A stretch of 64,000 nucleotides of DNA from NCBI RefSeq assembly GCF_037975245.1, contig NC_092575.1, forward strand, positions 15,418,310-15,482,309, written 5' to 3'. The notes under the pieces were generated by a model. That model was given only the letters and a program-made list of their open reading frames with translations. It ran no database searches and had not been told where the DNA came from. Every line of letters begins with the position of its first letter. Within the stretch, counting starts at the first letter, position 1. This DNA comes from Apostichopus japonicus (lineage: Eukaryota; Echinodermata; Holothuroidea; Aspidochirotida; Stichopodidae). Below are positions 11,801-23,500 of the stretch, piece by piece. Position numbers and translations under genes: made by a program.

Positions 11801-12099
11801 TCACTACTCCAGCCGACTCTATGATCTTTGTGGTCATACTCGCAGCTTTCATTGTCATTCTTATTTTCATTGTACTTGTTTTGTTGCTGAAAATTTTGAA
11901 GGGCAAGCGAAAGCGTTCCGCAGAGAAGGAAGAATGGATAAATCCTATTTATGAAGGATTTGAAGAAGGAAAGGAAAGAGATGGATCTACTGAGCACGAG
12001 ATATCTATCATAGCTAGTCAACCGGATCAAGAAACTTTGGATAATGGAGTGTATTATTACGTAGTTACTAGCAGTAACAAACCTATACATGAATCTTAG
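8827..12099 (+). CDS. Ig-domain receptor A, single-pass membrane protein (3 exons)
   Basis: Exons 8827-9264, 9504-9627 and 11519-12099 have GT/AG borders (GTAGGT, GTAAGT; acceptors CGCAG and TTTTCAG) and join in frame to 380 codons. Exon 1 starts with MDRSGF and a hydrophobic signal peptide, then a V-like Ig domain: NITLSC (B strand), RGPWAF (C-strand Trp) and AGIYDCSC (F strand), plus extra Cys pairs and several N-glycosylation sites. Exon 2 adds a short Cys-containing segment (NITARC). Exon 3 has a few more Cys, a Ser/Thr-rich stalk, a transmembrane helix at about 11,820-11,905, a KRKR stop-transfer, then INPIYEGFEEG (NPxY) and GVYYYVV (fits ITIM V-x-Y-x-x-V). An AATAAA lies at about 12,350. 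Role inferred: cell-surface recognition with tyrosine-based signalling or endocytosis; the ligand is unknown. Intron 2 holds a LINE fragment. Confidence 0.8.
10085..10720 (-). mobile_element. LINE 3' fragment (jockey/CR1-like) in intron 2 of gene A
   Basis: Reading on the minus strand, the frame contains LNINTRAEQLRLNHVFNVFH, GTSPVYM, NTRGS and then, after slight decay, LPENIKSILLKYNFKKDA: the standard C-terminal end of many LINE reverse transcriptases. It is followed by a 3'UTR and a pentanucleotide tail, (TTTGA)n on the plus strand near 10,090-10,112. The element is truncated at its 5' side and opposite in orientation to gene A. Confidence 0.85.
11155..11345. repeat. TACGTACG-rich degenerate repeat
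   Basis: Many self-complementary words such as ACGTACGT and CACGTACGTACGTG, with interspersed GATTACTAC and AATAATTA. It lies in intron 2 of gene A about 200 bases before exon 3. It has high potential for alternative DNA structure; no coding content is seen. Confidence 0.6.
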
Positions 12100-12822
12100 A
12101 ACTCCATAACAGTTGTCGTTATCGTAAAAGAGATTAATTAAGGCAAACATTTATCAAGTTAATAACAAGGACAACGAAACTGCTAAGAACTCAATCTTTT
12201 CTGAACATTTCATTTCACTAGAGTTGTAAGTTGACTTGTTATACAAACGTTTTGAAATGATACGAAAAACTTTGCTTTGATTCCAACTTTATTTGTATAC
12301 ATAACTGTGTAAATACATGCTCTCGACGTTTACAATGAAAATGTACAAAATAAAGAAAAAAACTAAAATAATATCGAATCTAAAACTTAGAAAAGTGAGT
12401 AAGAAGAGAAAAATATGAACGCATGTCTATACTTAAGCTTTTATAATTCTTATACAGATAATGGTAAGTTTCTTTCTCTAGACAATCGTAAGAGACAATA
12501 TAACTAGATGTAAGGTGAGAAAGTGGGGGGGGGGTGGCGATGGGGGCTGCAGCCCCCATATGATACCCGGGAAATATACTGCAATTGTTCCGGGAACTGC
12601 TCCCACCCCAAATGAAGTGCAATGTTCTTGCTTGAAGAGAGTCAGTTGTTCCGTAAAATTGTTCAAAAGACTAGCATTCTCAGCTTACCCAACTGATATG
12701 ACGTTGATGTTGTGGAGTTCTGGCAAAATGTGCACTCCATGCTTACTTTCTCTGTTCATGACGATGTTGTGATATATATCACTGTTAGCATTCCTTATAT
12801 CGAATTCGAATGTCAAAGATGA

Positions 12823-13186
12823 GGGGTATCTCACCAGAACACCCATCCATACTGGTTACATTTTCCAAATCTTTCCAACCGGCCAATCGAACTGGGCTCC
12901 TGGTCACTTACTATAATTGCTGTAATAATAATAATAATTATCATGATTATGAATTGCTGTAGATTTCGTTTATAATGTTATGACATTAATTTATGTTAAG
13001 AGCAGGGGTATCTCACCAGAACACCCATCCATACTGGTTACATTTTCCAAATCTTTCCAACCGGCCAATCGAACTGGGCTCCTGGTCACTTACTATAATT
13101 GCTGTAATAATAATAATAATTATCATGATTATGAATTGCTGTAGATTTCGTTTATAATGTTATGACATTAATTTATGTTAAGAGCA
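12823..13186. repeat. 182-bp perfect tandem duplication
   Basis: Two copies, 12,823-13,004 and 13,005-13,186, appear identical base for base, so the duplication is recent or is an assembly artefact. Each unit contains an (AAT)n run and no open frame. The rest of the block from 12,100 to 13,450 resembles the sequence downstream of locus B. Confidence 0.85.
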
Positions 13187-13859
13187 GGGGGAAGTGCAAG
13201 CTGCAATGTGACGGGATGGAGTATATAGAAATGTATTTTCTTAAAGTCGAATTGAATCAAATATCAGCGAAAGTAATTGAGAAAGTGTACATGTGTTGCA
13301 AAATAATTGAAGAAACATTATACGCTGCATTTGCAGTTCACGAGTGCACGCTTGATAACTATGTGCCGCGGTGTATATGCAAAAACCATGCGGGCTACAC
13401 TGAAGGATTGCAATGATAAAGTACTAAATATTTTTACTTCATATTTATGGGTAGATCTTTTTTTAATAAATTTACCATTGTAATTTCTTTGTATGTGATG
13501 ATTCATACGTGCACTCTATTTATAATTGTGCTATCAGTACTTGTAGGCAGAGGAGCCCAGGAAAAAAAATATCGGTAGAAGGGAAAAAAATATCGGTAAG
13601 TAATGGAGTTAATAAAATACGAATTAGCGATGTGTAAGAAAACATCGATTAAGTGTGCCAAAAGTCCGGGGGCAAAAACGTGGTTATTCTGATTGTGTGT
13701 TTATTGATAAGAGAAACATTAGGTTTGTAGTTTAATTCAATTACCAATAGGAAAAATCAGAAGAGGTGTCCGTGTTTGGTTGTCGGGACCCTGGCTGGAT
13801 GCGACCCTGAAAAGTTATGACCCTAAAATATCGGTTACATTTTCCAAAGGGGTGTCAAC

Positions 13860-14000
13860 GTAAACAAGCTCTGCAGAGCTTCTTGTTTGCACTCCTCAAT
13901 CTCTTGTTCTCTTGTACATTTGCCCACGTCTATTGTCATAATTGCATACTTTAATGCGAGAGATTGAAATAAAGTCTTATGAATTGAATTGAAATTGAAA
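13860..14000 (+). mobile_element. Short LINE 3'UTR remnant with (GAATT)n-like tail
   Basis: A short 3'UTR-like segment ends AAATAAAGTCTTATGAATTGAATTGAAATTG, written here only as a description of its tail: a polyadenylation-type word followed by GAATT repeats. This pattern is common at LINE 3' ends. No reverse-transcriptase frame remains. Confidence 0.4.
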
Positions 14001-14060
14001 CATCGTAACTATAACTCGAGTTACATTCCGACTTATAAACTTGGTTGGAAAGAGGCAGTA

Positions 14061-15270
14061 CCCAGCAAAAAATTTACCACAAATTTACCGCGGTAACTTA
14101 CCACACTTTTACTACGGTAAAACCGCGGTAAAACAGCGGTAAAACTGCGGTAAATTTGTTGTACATTACCGCGGTGTTTTGGCCCTATGGACGCGGTAAA
14201 CCGCGGTTTACCGTAGTACATTACCGCAAATTTACCACGCTTTTACCGCAAATTTACCACGGCTTTACCACAATTTACCTTACTTTTACCATGCATTTAC
14301 CGTAGTACATTACCGCAAATTTACCACGGTTTTACCACAAATTTACCACGGTTTAACCCCAAATTTACCTGACATTTACCATGCATTTACCCTAAATTTA
14401 CCGCAATGTACCATAGTTTTACCACGCTTTTACCCCATATATACCCTACTTTTACCACGCTTTTACCCCAAATATACCCTACTTTTACCACAATTTACCA
14501 TAATTTTACCATGCATTTACACTAGTTTACCACAATTTACCATGGTTTTCATGGTTTTACCTTAATTTTACCATGCTTTTACCCCAAATGTACCCTACTT
14601 TTACCCCAAATATACCCTACATTTGCCATGCATTTACCATAAATTTACCCTACTTTTACCACAATTTACCACAATTTTACCATGCATTTACACTAGTTTA
14701 CCACAATATACCATGCTTTTACCCCAAATATACCCCAAATATACTATACTTTTACCAGACTTTTACCCTAGTTTTACCACAATATTTACCGAGCATTTAC
14801 CCTACTTTTACCCCAAATATACCCTACTTTTACCACAATTTTACCCTAGTTTTACCACAATATTCACCTTGGTTTTACACTAATTTTACCATAGATTTAC
14901 AACAATATATCGTCATTTGCCACGCTTTTCCCTTAATTTACCACACTGTTACCGTAATTTTACCACTATATATCATGCTTTTACCACAAATATTCCCTTC
15001 TTTTACCCTAGTTTAACCACAATATGTACCATGGTTTTACCCTAATTTATCATGCTTTTCCCATAGATTTACCACAATATATCGTCATTTACCAAGCTTT
15101 TCCTCAATTTACCACACTTTAACCATAGTTTTACCACAATATACCATGGTTTAACCATAATTTTACCATACTTTTACCATAGATATACCCTTCTTTATGT
15201 ATGGTTTTACTGCAATTTATCAGACTATTAGCCATAGTGTTATCTCAGTGTTACCCTAAATTTACACATA
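14061..15270. repeat. Left subterminal TTTACC array
   Basis: About 1.2 kb built almost only from words like TTTACCACAA, TTTTACCCTA and TTTACCATGC. The outer 200 bases hold palindromic variants such as TTTACCGCGGTAA. The plus strand is strongly depleted in G. Long frames here (for example 14,573-15,016) are repeat shadows. Such arrays in CACTA elements are binding sites for transposition proteins; that role here is inferred. Confidence 0.85.
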
Positions 15271-15380
15271 AGCTAAATAGAAGAATACAAAAAGTTCTCA
15301 GTTCAGTCAATTCATTTCTAACATCTTTAATATATACAAACCACTGAAATTATCATAATAACATCAAATATAACAAAATG

Positions 15381-18300
15381 TCACTGCTCCACTGCCGCCT
15401 TCCTTTTCTGTGCTTTTACTGCATTAGCCATCTTCTGTCTTATGTAGGCCTTGACTTCTGTTGGCGTTTTCTCTGGGAATTTTTGTATGACAACAGCTGT
15501 AAATAAGGAAAACCTTTTGTTATTGTACTTTGAAGATATTGACGTTTGACCCTCTGACCTCATTAATATTCATGAGATGAGCTATCAAGCTATGGTGCAT
15601 ACAATCTTCTGTTAGTTACGCTAAGCCCCCCCCCCCAAGCCTCCCCCCTCATAATTAAGCACGATATCAATTGCAATCAGCATGTGTAGGCTATCTATCA
15701 ATATCACCATACAAAGTTTGAAGAAATTCCAACTAAGGGTTGCCAAGCTATTGCAATTTAAAAGTTAAAATTTGAGTAATATTTGTATTATGGGCACCAA
15801 AAACAATAGGGTCTACCTACTCATTATAGGCAACCAACTGACAAGAATTATTAGCATTAATTTAAGAACCACCAAATTACTGAGTACGATAATGACCAAC
15901 CGTCCCATTATCCACCCCACCCCCCCCGCCACAATAATAATTATGCATGATATCAATTGCAATACACATCAGCATGTACAGGATTCCTATCAATATCATC
16001 GTACAATCTTCGAAGAAATTCCAACTTATGGCTGCCAATTAAGTTACTACAATTTGAAGATTTTAAATTTTGACCTCATTAATAGTCATAATCAATCTTT
16101 CCCTTGTTGACAATAACACCAAATTTCACAATAGCAAGTTTGAAATTCTGACCTGTGGTTGCCAAGTTATTGCAATTCATGAGCACCAAATTTAATATGG
16201 TTCACCTGCCAATATTAGTGTATCAATGTTTGTGGACCAACGATCTCATTGTAAGAGAAAAAAACTAACGCATTGAGTGCATACTCACAAATGATTTTGT
16301 TCAATATGACAGGGTCCATCGGTTCCTTGTGGTGCCATTTGTCCCTGTGATGGAATGCGAAGAGAGATAGTCCTCTGAGAATGTTCCTATTAGGATGTCG
16401 TTGACCATTTTTGCCGGCTCCATCACGTTACATCGAGCCAAAATCTTGTTAACCTTTTCTACGCCTGAAGGCAGATCGTCTTTTAACTGTAAATGTACAA
16501 ATAATATACACACATTGAGGTAAAAGTTTGCTTTACTACATGCATAAATCACAGCATTAACAAATTACAGGTAAATATTATCCATTACCTTTACAATACA
16601 AAAGAGAAATCCTTAAAATGAAATTCTGGAAAAAAAAGAGAAACAGCTGCTTGGTATAATAAAAATGTAAAGAAGGTGAGATCAACAGAAAATATTAGTC
16701 ACATCTTGAGAAAGTTCCAGCTGTACTGCTTTGAATTTCTGTCAGCTACAAGATTTTACTCTCACCAGACATTTAACATATTCCTTAGCTCACTGCAAAT
16801 AAATTCCTTCTTCTGTTCATGATAATCATAAGCTTACCTTGACAGGTGTACAGATAGGAGCTTCTTCTTCGATGCTTCTGGGGATCGGCGTTTCTTTTCT
16901 AAACTTCTCCACAGACTCTAACAGCTCTGGAAGACCTGGATAGATAGAGTAAAGCATGTCATGTTAATCAGCCAATCACATAAAACTATTTATATATATA
17001 TAGATAAATCATGTGCGGTGCTTGACTTAATTTTGCAAAGGGACCTTATAGGTATCACAAGCAGTTAGTATTTCTGCTGTAACACTGGTAGGGGGTTTAC
17101 CGGTCATTATGATAGTTGTATAAAAATAAGTGGAACTGAACACAAAGAAAGAAGTAAAAGAACTAGTGAACAAAGGGAGGAGTCAGGGGGAGAGGAGAGT
17201 TAAAAGATAAACGGTGTAAGGACAACAAAAGAACTAATACACAAGAGAGGGTAAAGAAACTGAAAGTACAAAGAGAGAATTAAGTGGGAGACAAGGTGTG
17301 ACAAAGAAATAGGAAAGATGGCAAAGGCAGTGCGAGGGATGGGGGGGGGGAAATATTAGTAATTTCCACCCCCCTGTTGAGCCCATGAGATTAAATTGTG
17401 CAAAGGCATTGCACCACAGCTAGTATCTCTCTGCTTATAAGAATTTAAAAGAAGAGTGAACAGGTGATAACATTTTGTGGAAATTATTAAAAACAGACCC
17501 CTCCAGCAAGTCTTTTTAACGTATGGGTATAATCCATTAGAAAAAAAAATGATTTTACTCACTGTCCATCAACCTAATTGTTCTTCTTAAGTTCTTGTTT
17601 TCCGTCCTCAGGACCCTCTTGTCTTCTTTCAATTTATAAATTTTTTCCTCCAGCATCTGGATGTGGCTCAGGTCATCTGCATTTGTGTAGTTAGATTCCT
17701 GATTAGATTAAGATAAGGAATATCAAATGAAACAAAATTAATGCTCAGTGAATAATATAATTTACTAATAACCAATTAATTAGTCCAAGATTTTCTCAGA
17801 GTTGGCCTGTTTTGAAGAGTTCACTTTTGCTAATTGGCTTATCAATAAAAGTGGCTGCAATATGACCATTAGCTCATCTGCTTAAAAGGATACAGCTTGT
17901 ATTGACTGCCCTAAAAGCTGTTTTTTTTTCAACCATAGTTATTGAAATAACTAATTAATGGGGTCCAACCTAATCAACCAAGGCCATTTTCTGTCTCAGG
18001 TCAGCAAACAATTACATAATGAATATGACAGGAATGTCAACAGTTCCTTATCCTTGCAAACTTGTATGTACCTCTTTTGTAATCTATAAAAATTGTATAT
18101 CTTAACTTCAGCACTGTTATATATCAGGGTGTTATAGTGTCCCTATTATCCCCAGTTTTAAAAAAATGTATAAAACTAGTAAGTTGGCTTTTAGGGACTT
18201 TGCTCTCTTGACCCCCACAGTGATCCTACACCAGCTTACGACATGCTATAGATATGTTAGGATTTTGGAACACTCCTGACATTGGACCACATGGTTAATT

Positions 18301-20051
18301 CAGTACAGTGTTGGAAAAGCAGTTGAAAAGTTTACACTGTTTTGGATCATAACATACGAAAGTGAAAATAATGCCTGCAGTTCTCCTTCAAGAAAATGTA
18401 CTCACATCAACTTCATTGACTGAAGTCACTGAACTGTCATCATTGTCTCCTAGCGCTTCAGCCAGAAGGCTCCTATATGCCTTCCTTTTGGAGGAACCAA
18501 GTGGTGTGTCGCTGGTTTTCCTTCTCACTTGAGGATCTTCATACACATCTTAATGCAAAAGTGTTGTACAACAACCAATAATGAAAGATGAAATCATGAC
18601 CGTCACACAGGTTTTTAAAGAAATTGAATTTTGCAATCTACCTCACATGATAAAGCACAGTAAAAGCCTCCCTGTAAAGTATACATTTAAGGGATATTCC
18701 AGTGGCAAGCAATATGTTGCACCTACAGGAAAAACAAAAATACTCCACATTTATGCTTTCCTTTCCTTTTATAATCTTGTTGTGTATTTGTCCTTTATAG
18801 GTGACACCATTGGACCGTAGTCTAGTTGTCAATTTACTCCGAATTCAACGCTTCATCAAAATGCAGTTTATTTTAAAAATATATATTTTTGGCATGATTT
18901 ATTATTGAGGCAGAGATGATAATCACTCATAAGTCTGATTATATGCACCATATCATTTGCTATGGATCGAGCTGTAAGATATTTTAATTTTAATTTAAAG
19001 CTGCTGACATGTGCACTAAAATAGGACATGATCAGTATATACACCATATGAAAATCAGACCTTTCAAATGTTTGCTAACTGATATTATGAGAGCATTGAA
19101 CTTTCTAACTTACGTCATCTGAGGAGGAATCCAATGTTTTTCTTTTCTTCTGGCGATGACCTCGACCAAGTGGTGTGCTGCCAGTCTGTTTGCTGGGTGT
19201 TCGTCCTTCTTCCATGTCCTTCCTCATCTTTGTCAGGTCTGCTTTGTCGTCTGTGATTAGGTGGTCAAAAGCACAGAAATCATAGTAGCATAAAATCAAA
19301 GTTTTTGACAGATATTTGACACCACACTGCATGTATGGTTCAACATTTTATAATTGCACTGTAGCTGTCTTACTCTTATTAGGGTTGTGTCATTCTCATA
19401 ATTCATTATGCAACCCAAGTAAGGGGTAAATTTGGGTAGGGCCCTTCTTTTTTGAGAGCTGCTGAAAGTTGGCACAATTATAATTGCTTAACACTACAGT
19501 ATATTTACTTCATATAGTCAGATCGACTGACTGAAATTCATGATGGGTTTATTGGCACAACTGGTGTGGATTTACTTTAAAAAAAAAAAAAAAGTAAAAG
19601 CAGCATGCATGAAAGTAGGCAAAGACGTACTTGAAGAGAAACTTTTTTAACCTGGCCCCCTAATTATGTTTAGTTCTGCAAATTTCAGGTCAATTATGTA
19701 ATCTCAAGAAACACTTAGTTTTAGTGATAGCGTGCTATATTTGGGGCCAATATGCCCAAATATGCAAGATACAGTATTTAAATATGGCCGATTATATGGC
19801 TGATAATTATAGGGCCTAGGGCAACGCAACTAACCTGAAAACCATACTACTTTGGCCGGATACGTTTCGGAGTCGGCAGGCTCTGGCCTGGTCAGTTGTA
19901 AAGACATCTTTTTGGGCCAGGCGACATGAACAACTTCTTGATGGTCCCATACTTCGTTCGAAAATTGCGTGAGATGCTTAGATGTAATCCAGGCAGTTCT
20001 GCCTATTTCAACTTCATTTCGGTTAAAAAAATCGAAGAGAGCAAAAGCCAT
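15381..20051 (-). pseudogene. BEN-domain protein gene of the transposon (7 exons, one frameshift)
   Basis: Exons, 5' to 3' on the minus strand: 20051-19835, 19250-19114, 18548-18406, 17698-17563, 16935-16838, 16486-16289, 15496-15381, all with good splice sites. Exon 1 begins MAFALFDFFNRNEVEIG. Exons 2-3 are basic and Ser/Asp-rich, each with a TPLG motif. Exon 4 is a coiled coil (LEEKIYKLKEDKRVLRTENK). Exons 6-7 form a BEN domain: LARCNVMEPAKMVNDILIGT, FSEDYLSSHSITG, KEPMDPVILNKII, then VVIQKFPEKTPTEVKAYIRQ and a basic C terminus. One base appears missing near 16,345 (between SITGTNGTT and KEPMDP), and exons 2 and 3 do not join in phase, so an exon may be unseen. BEN domains bind DNA sequence-specifically; this protein probably binds the subterminal arrays (inference). 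It could be active if the frameshift is an assembly error. Confidence 0.7.
15540..16230. repeat. Intronic repeat (inverted relative to 22,800-23,250)
   Basis: Two similar units, about 15,655-15,780 and 15,945-16,100, share GATATCAATTGCAAT and GAAGAAATTCCAACT. A related segment at 15,545 reads TGACCTCATTAATATTCATG. The reverse complement of these words appears at 22,900-23,200 in the transposase gene's last intron. It lies inside intron 6 of the BEN gene. Confidence 0.7.
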
Positions 20052-20577
20052 ACTGATGTAAGATGTGGATTCGAAAATAACGCGTATCGTATCTGCACTG
20101 GTTATTCAGCTAATGAAGTTCGTATGGCGTGGGGTACGGTAGTTACCATCAAAGATCATAAGCGCCGCAGGATTTGGAAATGATCCCCTACCCACGCCAC
20201 CATTCATTTGCATAACAAAAGCAGTGTTGTATTATTCTGAAGTTATAAACTTTATCTCTAGACGCGAAGTACCAGTGCGCTCTGCGTATAACAATGAAAC
20301 TATTGTAGCTGCTTGAATGGCAGCAGTAAAGACCCCTCATCTAGAATCCTTGATTTGTATGTTAACAATACGCGCTTATATTACTGCATGTACCCACCTC
20401 CATGCTGTACCTGGCCTAACATAGTACCAGTACGTGATCGCCAGGTCGGTTCTACCGATACCCTAACGATAGATCTACCTAATACCGATAAACATATCCG
20501 TATCATAGATAGAACTAGTTCTATGCTCCGTACTCGATTCGTCCGTGAAACTTCCATATCTGGAACTTCCAGGCGTT
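20052..20577. promoter_or_regulatory. Divergent promoter region between BEN gene and transposase
   Basis: These 526 bases separate the two divergent start codons, so transcription of both genes probably begins within or beside them. Two GATAGAACTAGTTCTATG-like palindromic stretches lie near 20,510 (ATAGATAGAACTAGTTCTATG). No clear TATA box is seen. Open frames here are shadows. Confidence 0.5.
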
Positions 20578-23500
20578 ATGGCAAAGAAGAGGGGCCGTTA
20601 TAAACGTTATCTCGACCTAGACAATTCAGAATGTGAGATCCCACGGAATACCAAGAAAAGATGGCTGTTAAAACATCAAGGCGTAATTGGAGAGGACAGC
20701 TGTAATGGTATGGCTCGCCTTAATCATTTTGAAAGGTAAGTTTGGTCATGCAGCAAGGTTAGCCTAACGAGAAATGGCAATTAAGATGATCAAACCTAAC
20801 CAAGTATAGATGACATACACATTACGTACGTTACAGAAATAGTCGAGCCGGCTACTTTACTACTGTACGGGTGCTCAAACTATAGGCCTACTATACCACT
20901 AGGCTAGTAGTAGTATTCAAATTTTGTAGGAAGCCATAATTTGTATCATGTCGTTAACGTTCGTATAGAGCTTGAGTGGCACCAATAATTCAAACTCAAA
21001 GTTGTTGAATGGCAAGCTTGTATTTTTTATTTTAATTCTCAACATGTTTTTTTTAACTTAACATGTTTAGATCACCTATATTTTATGGCTCCAAATTTAT
21101 TCTGCTTAGAATTTTTGGCAGTGTTCTTAGGACTTTTTAGGTTGCAGTCCCCTTTACCCTGTGCATTATAAGTTATAAGGCTCTTCTGAGCGAGATCGAC
21201 TATACAGTAACGGCCCACGTAACCCATGATTGCTCATGCCTCGGGAAGGTCTCATATTAATAAACCTTGAAAAAAGGTAGTGTTCCGGAAACCTTTAGAT
21301 GGCAGCCAGTGATAGACATACTTTAGTACCGGAGGCAACGACCCTAAGTTCCTAACCCCCCTCCCCCTCCCCCTCATGGTTGGCCTTGCACAAGAAATTT
21401 ACACTAAACGGTGATAGGCATTTTCCTATATATGCGTGTTTGAACCTTAACCTTAATTGCATACTGTAAAATTTTTTTCAAAGATGCAATATGATGCAAT
21501 ATCATGATAATGATAAGGGGATTTTATGAAAAATCACTGTAACAAAGTGTAAATGGTGAATGCAAGGAGTATTAATGAGCATGATTGTGCATTAAGTTTG
21601 TCATTTCAAATTTGAAATGTGGCAAAAATAGGATTGATTTTTTTTTAGTGTAAGTCAGTTTGGGAGACAACATGTTTTCTTCTTCATGCATTAATGGAAG
21701 TTCATGTTCTTTTGTTTGTAGGTGGCTGACAATTACACAACCCTAACAGTTGGTGATTCATCCTCCAGCAGTGAAGATGAAGATGACCTGCAACTGCAGC
21801 AGGACGTGTTCCGTGCATCCACAGATGCTGATTTAGAAGTGAGTTTCATTTTTCCTTTTATGCATGCCTTGTTTATTGTGTGACTTACCCCCATGCCCCC
21901 CCCCCCCAAAAAAATGTCCTTGTCAGTCCATTCATCTGTAAAGTGCAGGATTATTCAATGGAAGTCCTGTATATAGAAAGTTCTGCCAAGTTAAAAGATA
22001 ATGCAATTCTATTCAAACTTTAAAAATTGGCAGTTAGCAAACATGTCAGGTTGTTTTAACAAAGAAACTCTTTTTAATTTTAAGGCCCAAACTGTCTTGT
22101 ACTGTTTTGATTGTCCAATATTTTCATTGCAAAAGTTTTGAAGTACATGGGTCAATTCATTCATGAATTAAGGCAGTCCTCTAGTGACTCACCTGTCAGT
22201 CATTTGACATAAGATCTAAGTCAAAGAAGTGAGACATACCTATTGCTGATGTCTAGCAGCACTTTTGTGAATATTTTGTCACATCTTAATGAAGACTGAT
22301 TTGCCTTTCACTTCAGTACTGTTCAAGTCTTGTAAGTTGCACACTCCCAATAAAATATGTCAGATTCTAATCATCAAAAACTCGTAAAAAATGGTTCATT
22401 TCATCACAGGTATTACACCTAGCAGAGGCACTGTTTTTTTTTCTTCTTTTGAGTAATTGACTAGCACTGGTAGAATGGTACAGTATTTATGCAGTGTAGT
22501 GCTTTTTCTTCAGATAAGGAGAAGCGAAGAGCTCGAGGATGCACAGCTGATGGAGAATGAACCAACACCTTCATCAAGTAGTGAGAATTCAAGTGATGAT
22601 GACACCTCATCTGTCGAAGCAGAACAGCAGGTCAGATCTCATACATTTTCAACCACTATAATTTACAAACATCAGTAATGCTCACACACAGCTAACTAAC
22701 AGGAATTGGGCAAATGAAATACTATTCATCCAACTATACCTGCAAGCTGTGTGAGGATCTCACACATTCAGCACTCCTGAACCTGAAAAGTCAGTTGGGG
22801 TCAACAGGGGTCAAATTGTGAAAACCTTGTTAACTTGATATCTGACGAGGAGAAGTTTGGACGGACCATGTTTGGTATGAAGGTGTAGATGAGTAGATGA
22901 ACTCTATTTATTTTGTTGCTCATATCAAGAATATTAATGAGGTCACAGGGTCAAATATCAAAATGTTCAAAGAGAAGTTTGGACAGACCTTGTGTTTGGT
23001 ATGAAGGTGTAGATGAACTCTATTTATCTTGTTGCTCATATCACGAATATTAATAAGGTCACAGGGTCAATGTCAAAATGTTCAAAGAGCAATAACTTGG
23101 CAACCACAAGTTGGAATTCTTCAAACTTGGTATGGTGATATATCGGTAGGCAGCCCACACATGCTGATGTGTGTTGTATTTGATACCTTGCATATTTATG
23201 AAGGTCATGGCCTAGCAAATATTAGTCTTTGGAATGTTAGTTGCTTGTGACCTGTCAATTAGTGTTCCAAATATGAAATACTATAATATTACTTCCATAT
23301 TGTATTAGAACTTTCACTTCATTCTTCCACAGGATAAACCACTAGATGGTGATGAACATAATTTACAGAGTCCTATTTTCCATGGCTCGCTGCTTTCCCA
23401 TGCTCACTTGTTGCTTCTCGTGATGGCATTTGTGCTGAAACATCAACTGACTGGAACCTGCCTTGAAGATTTGTTGTCTCTCCTGAACTTAATGGTGCCT

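Noticed and set aside
12823-13186. Tandem repeat considered as a CRISPR-like or regulatory array
   Set aside because: Only two copies of a 182-bp unit without spacers, in animal DNA.
14573-15016. Long open frame (147 codons) rich in Tyr, Pro and Phe
   Set aside because: It is the translation of the TTTACC subterminal array; overlapping frames are open for the same reason and no domain is visible.
23029-23250. 73-codon frame upstream of the transposase exon
   Set aside because: Lies within the intronic tandem repeat and is spliced out in the proposed gene model.
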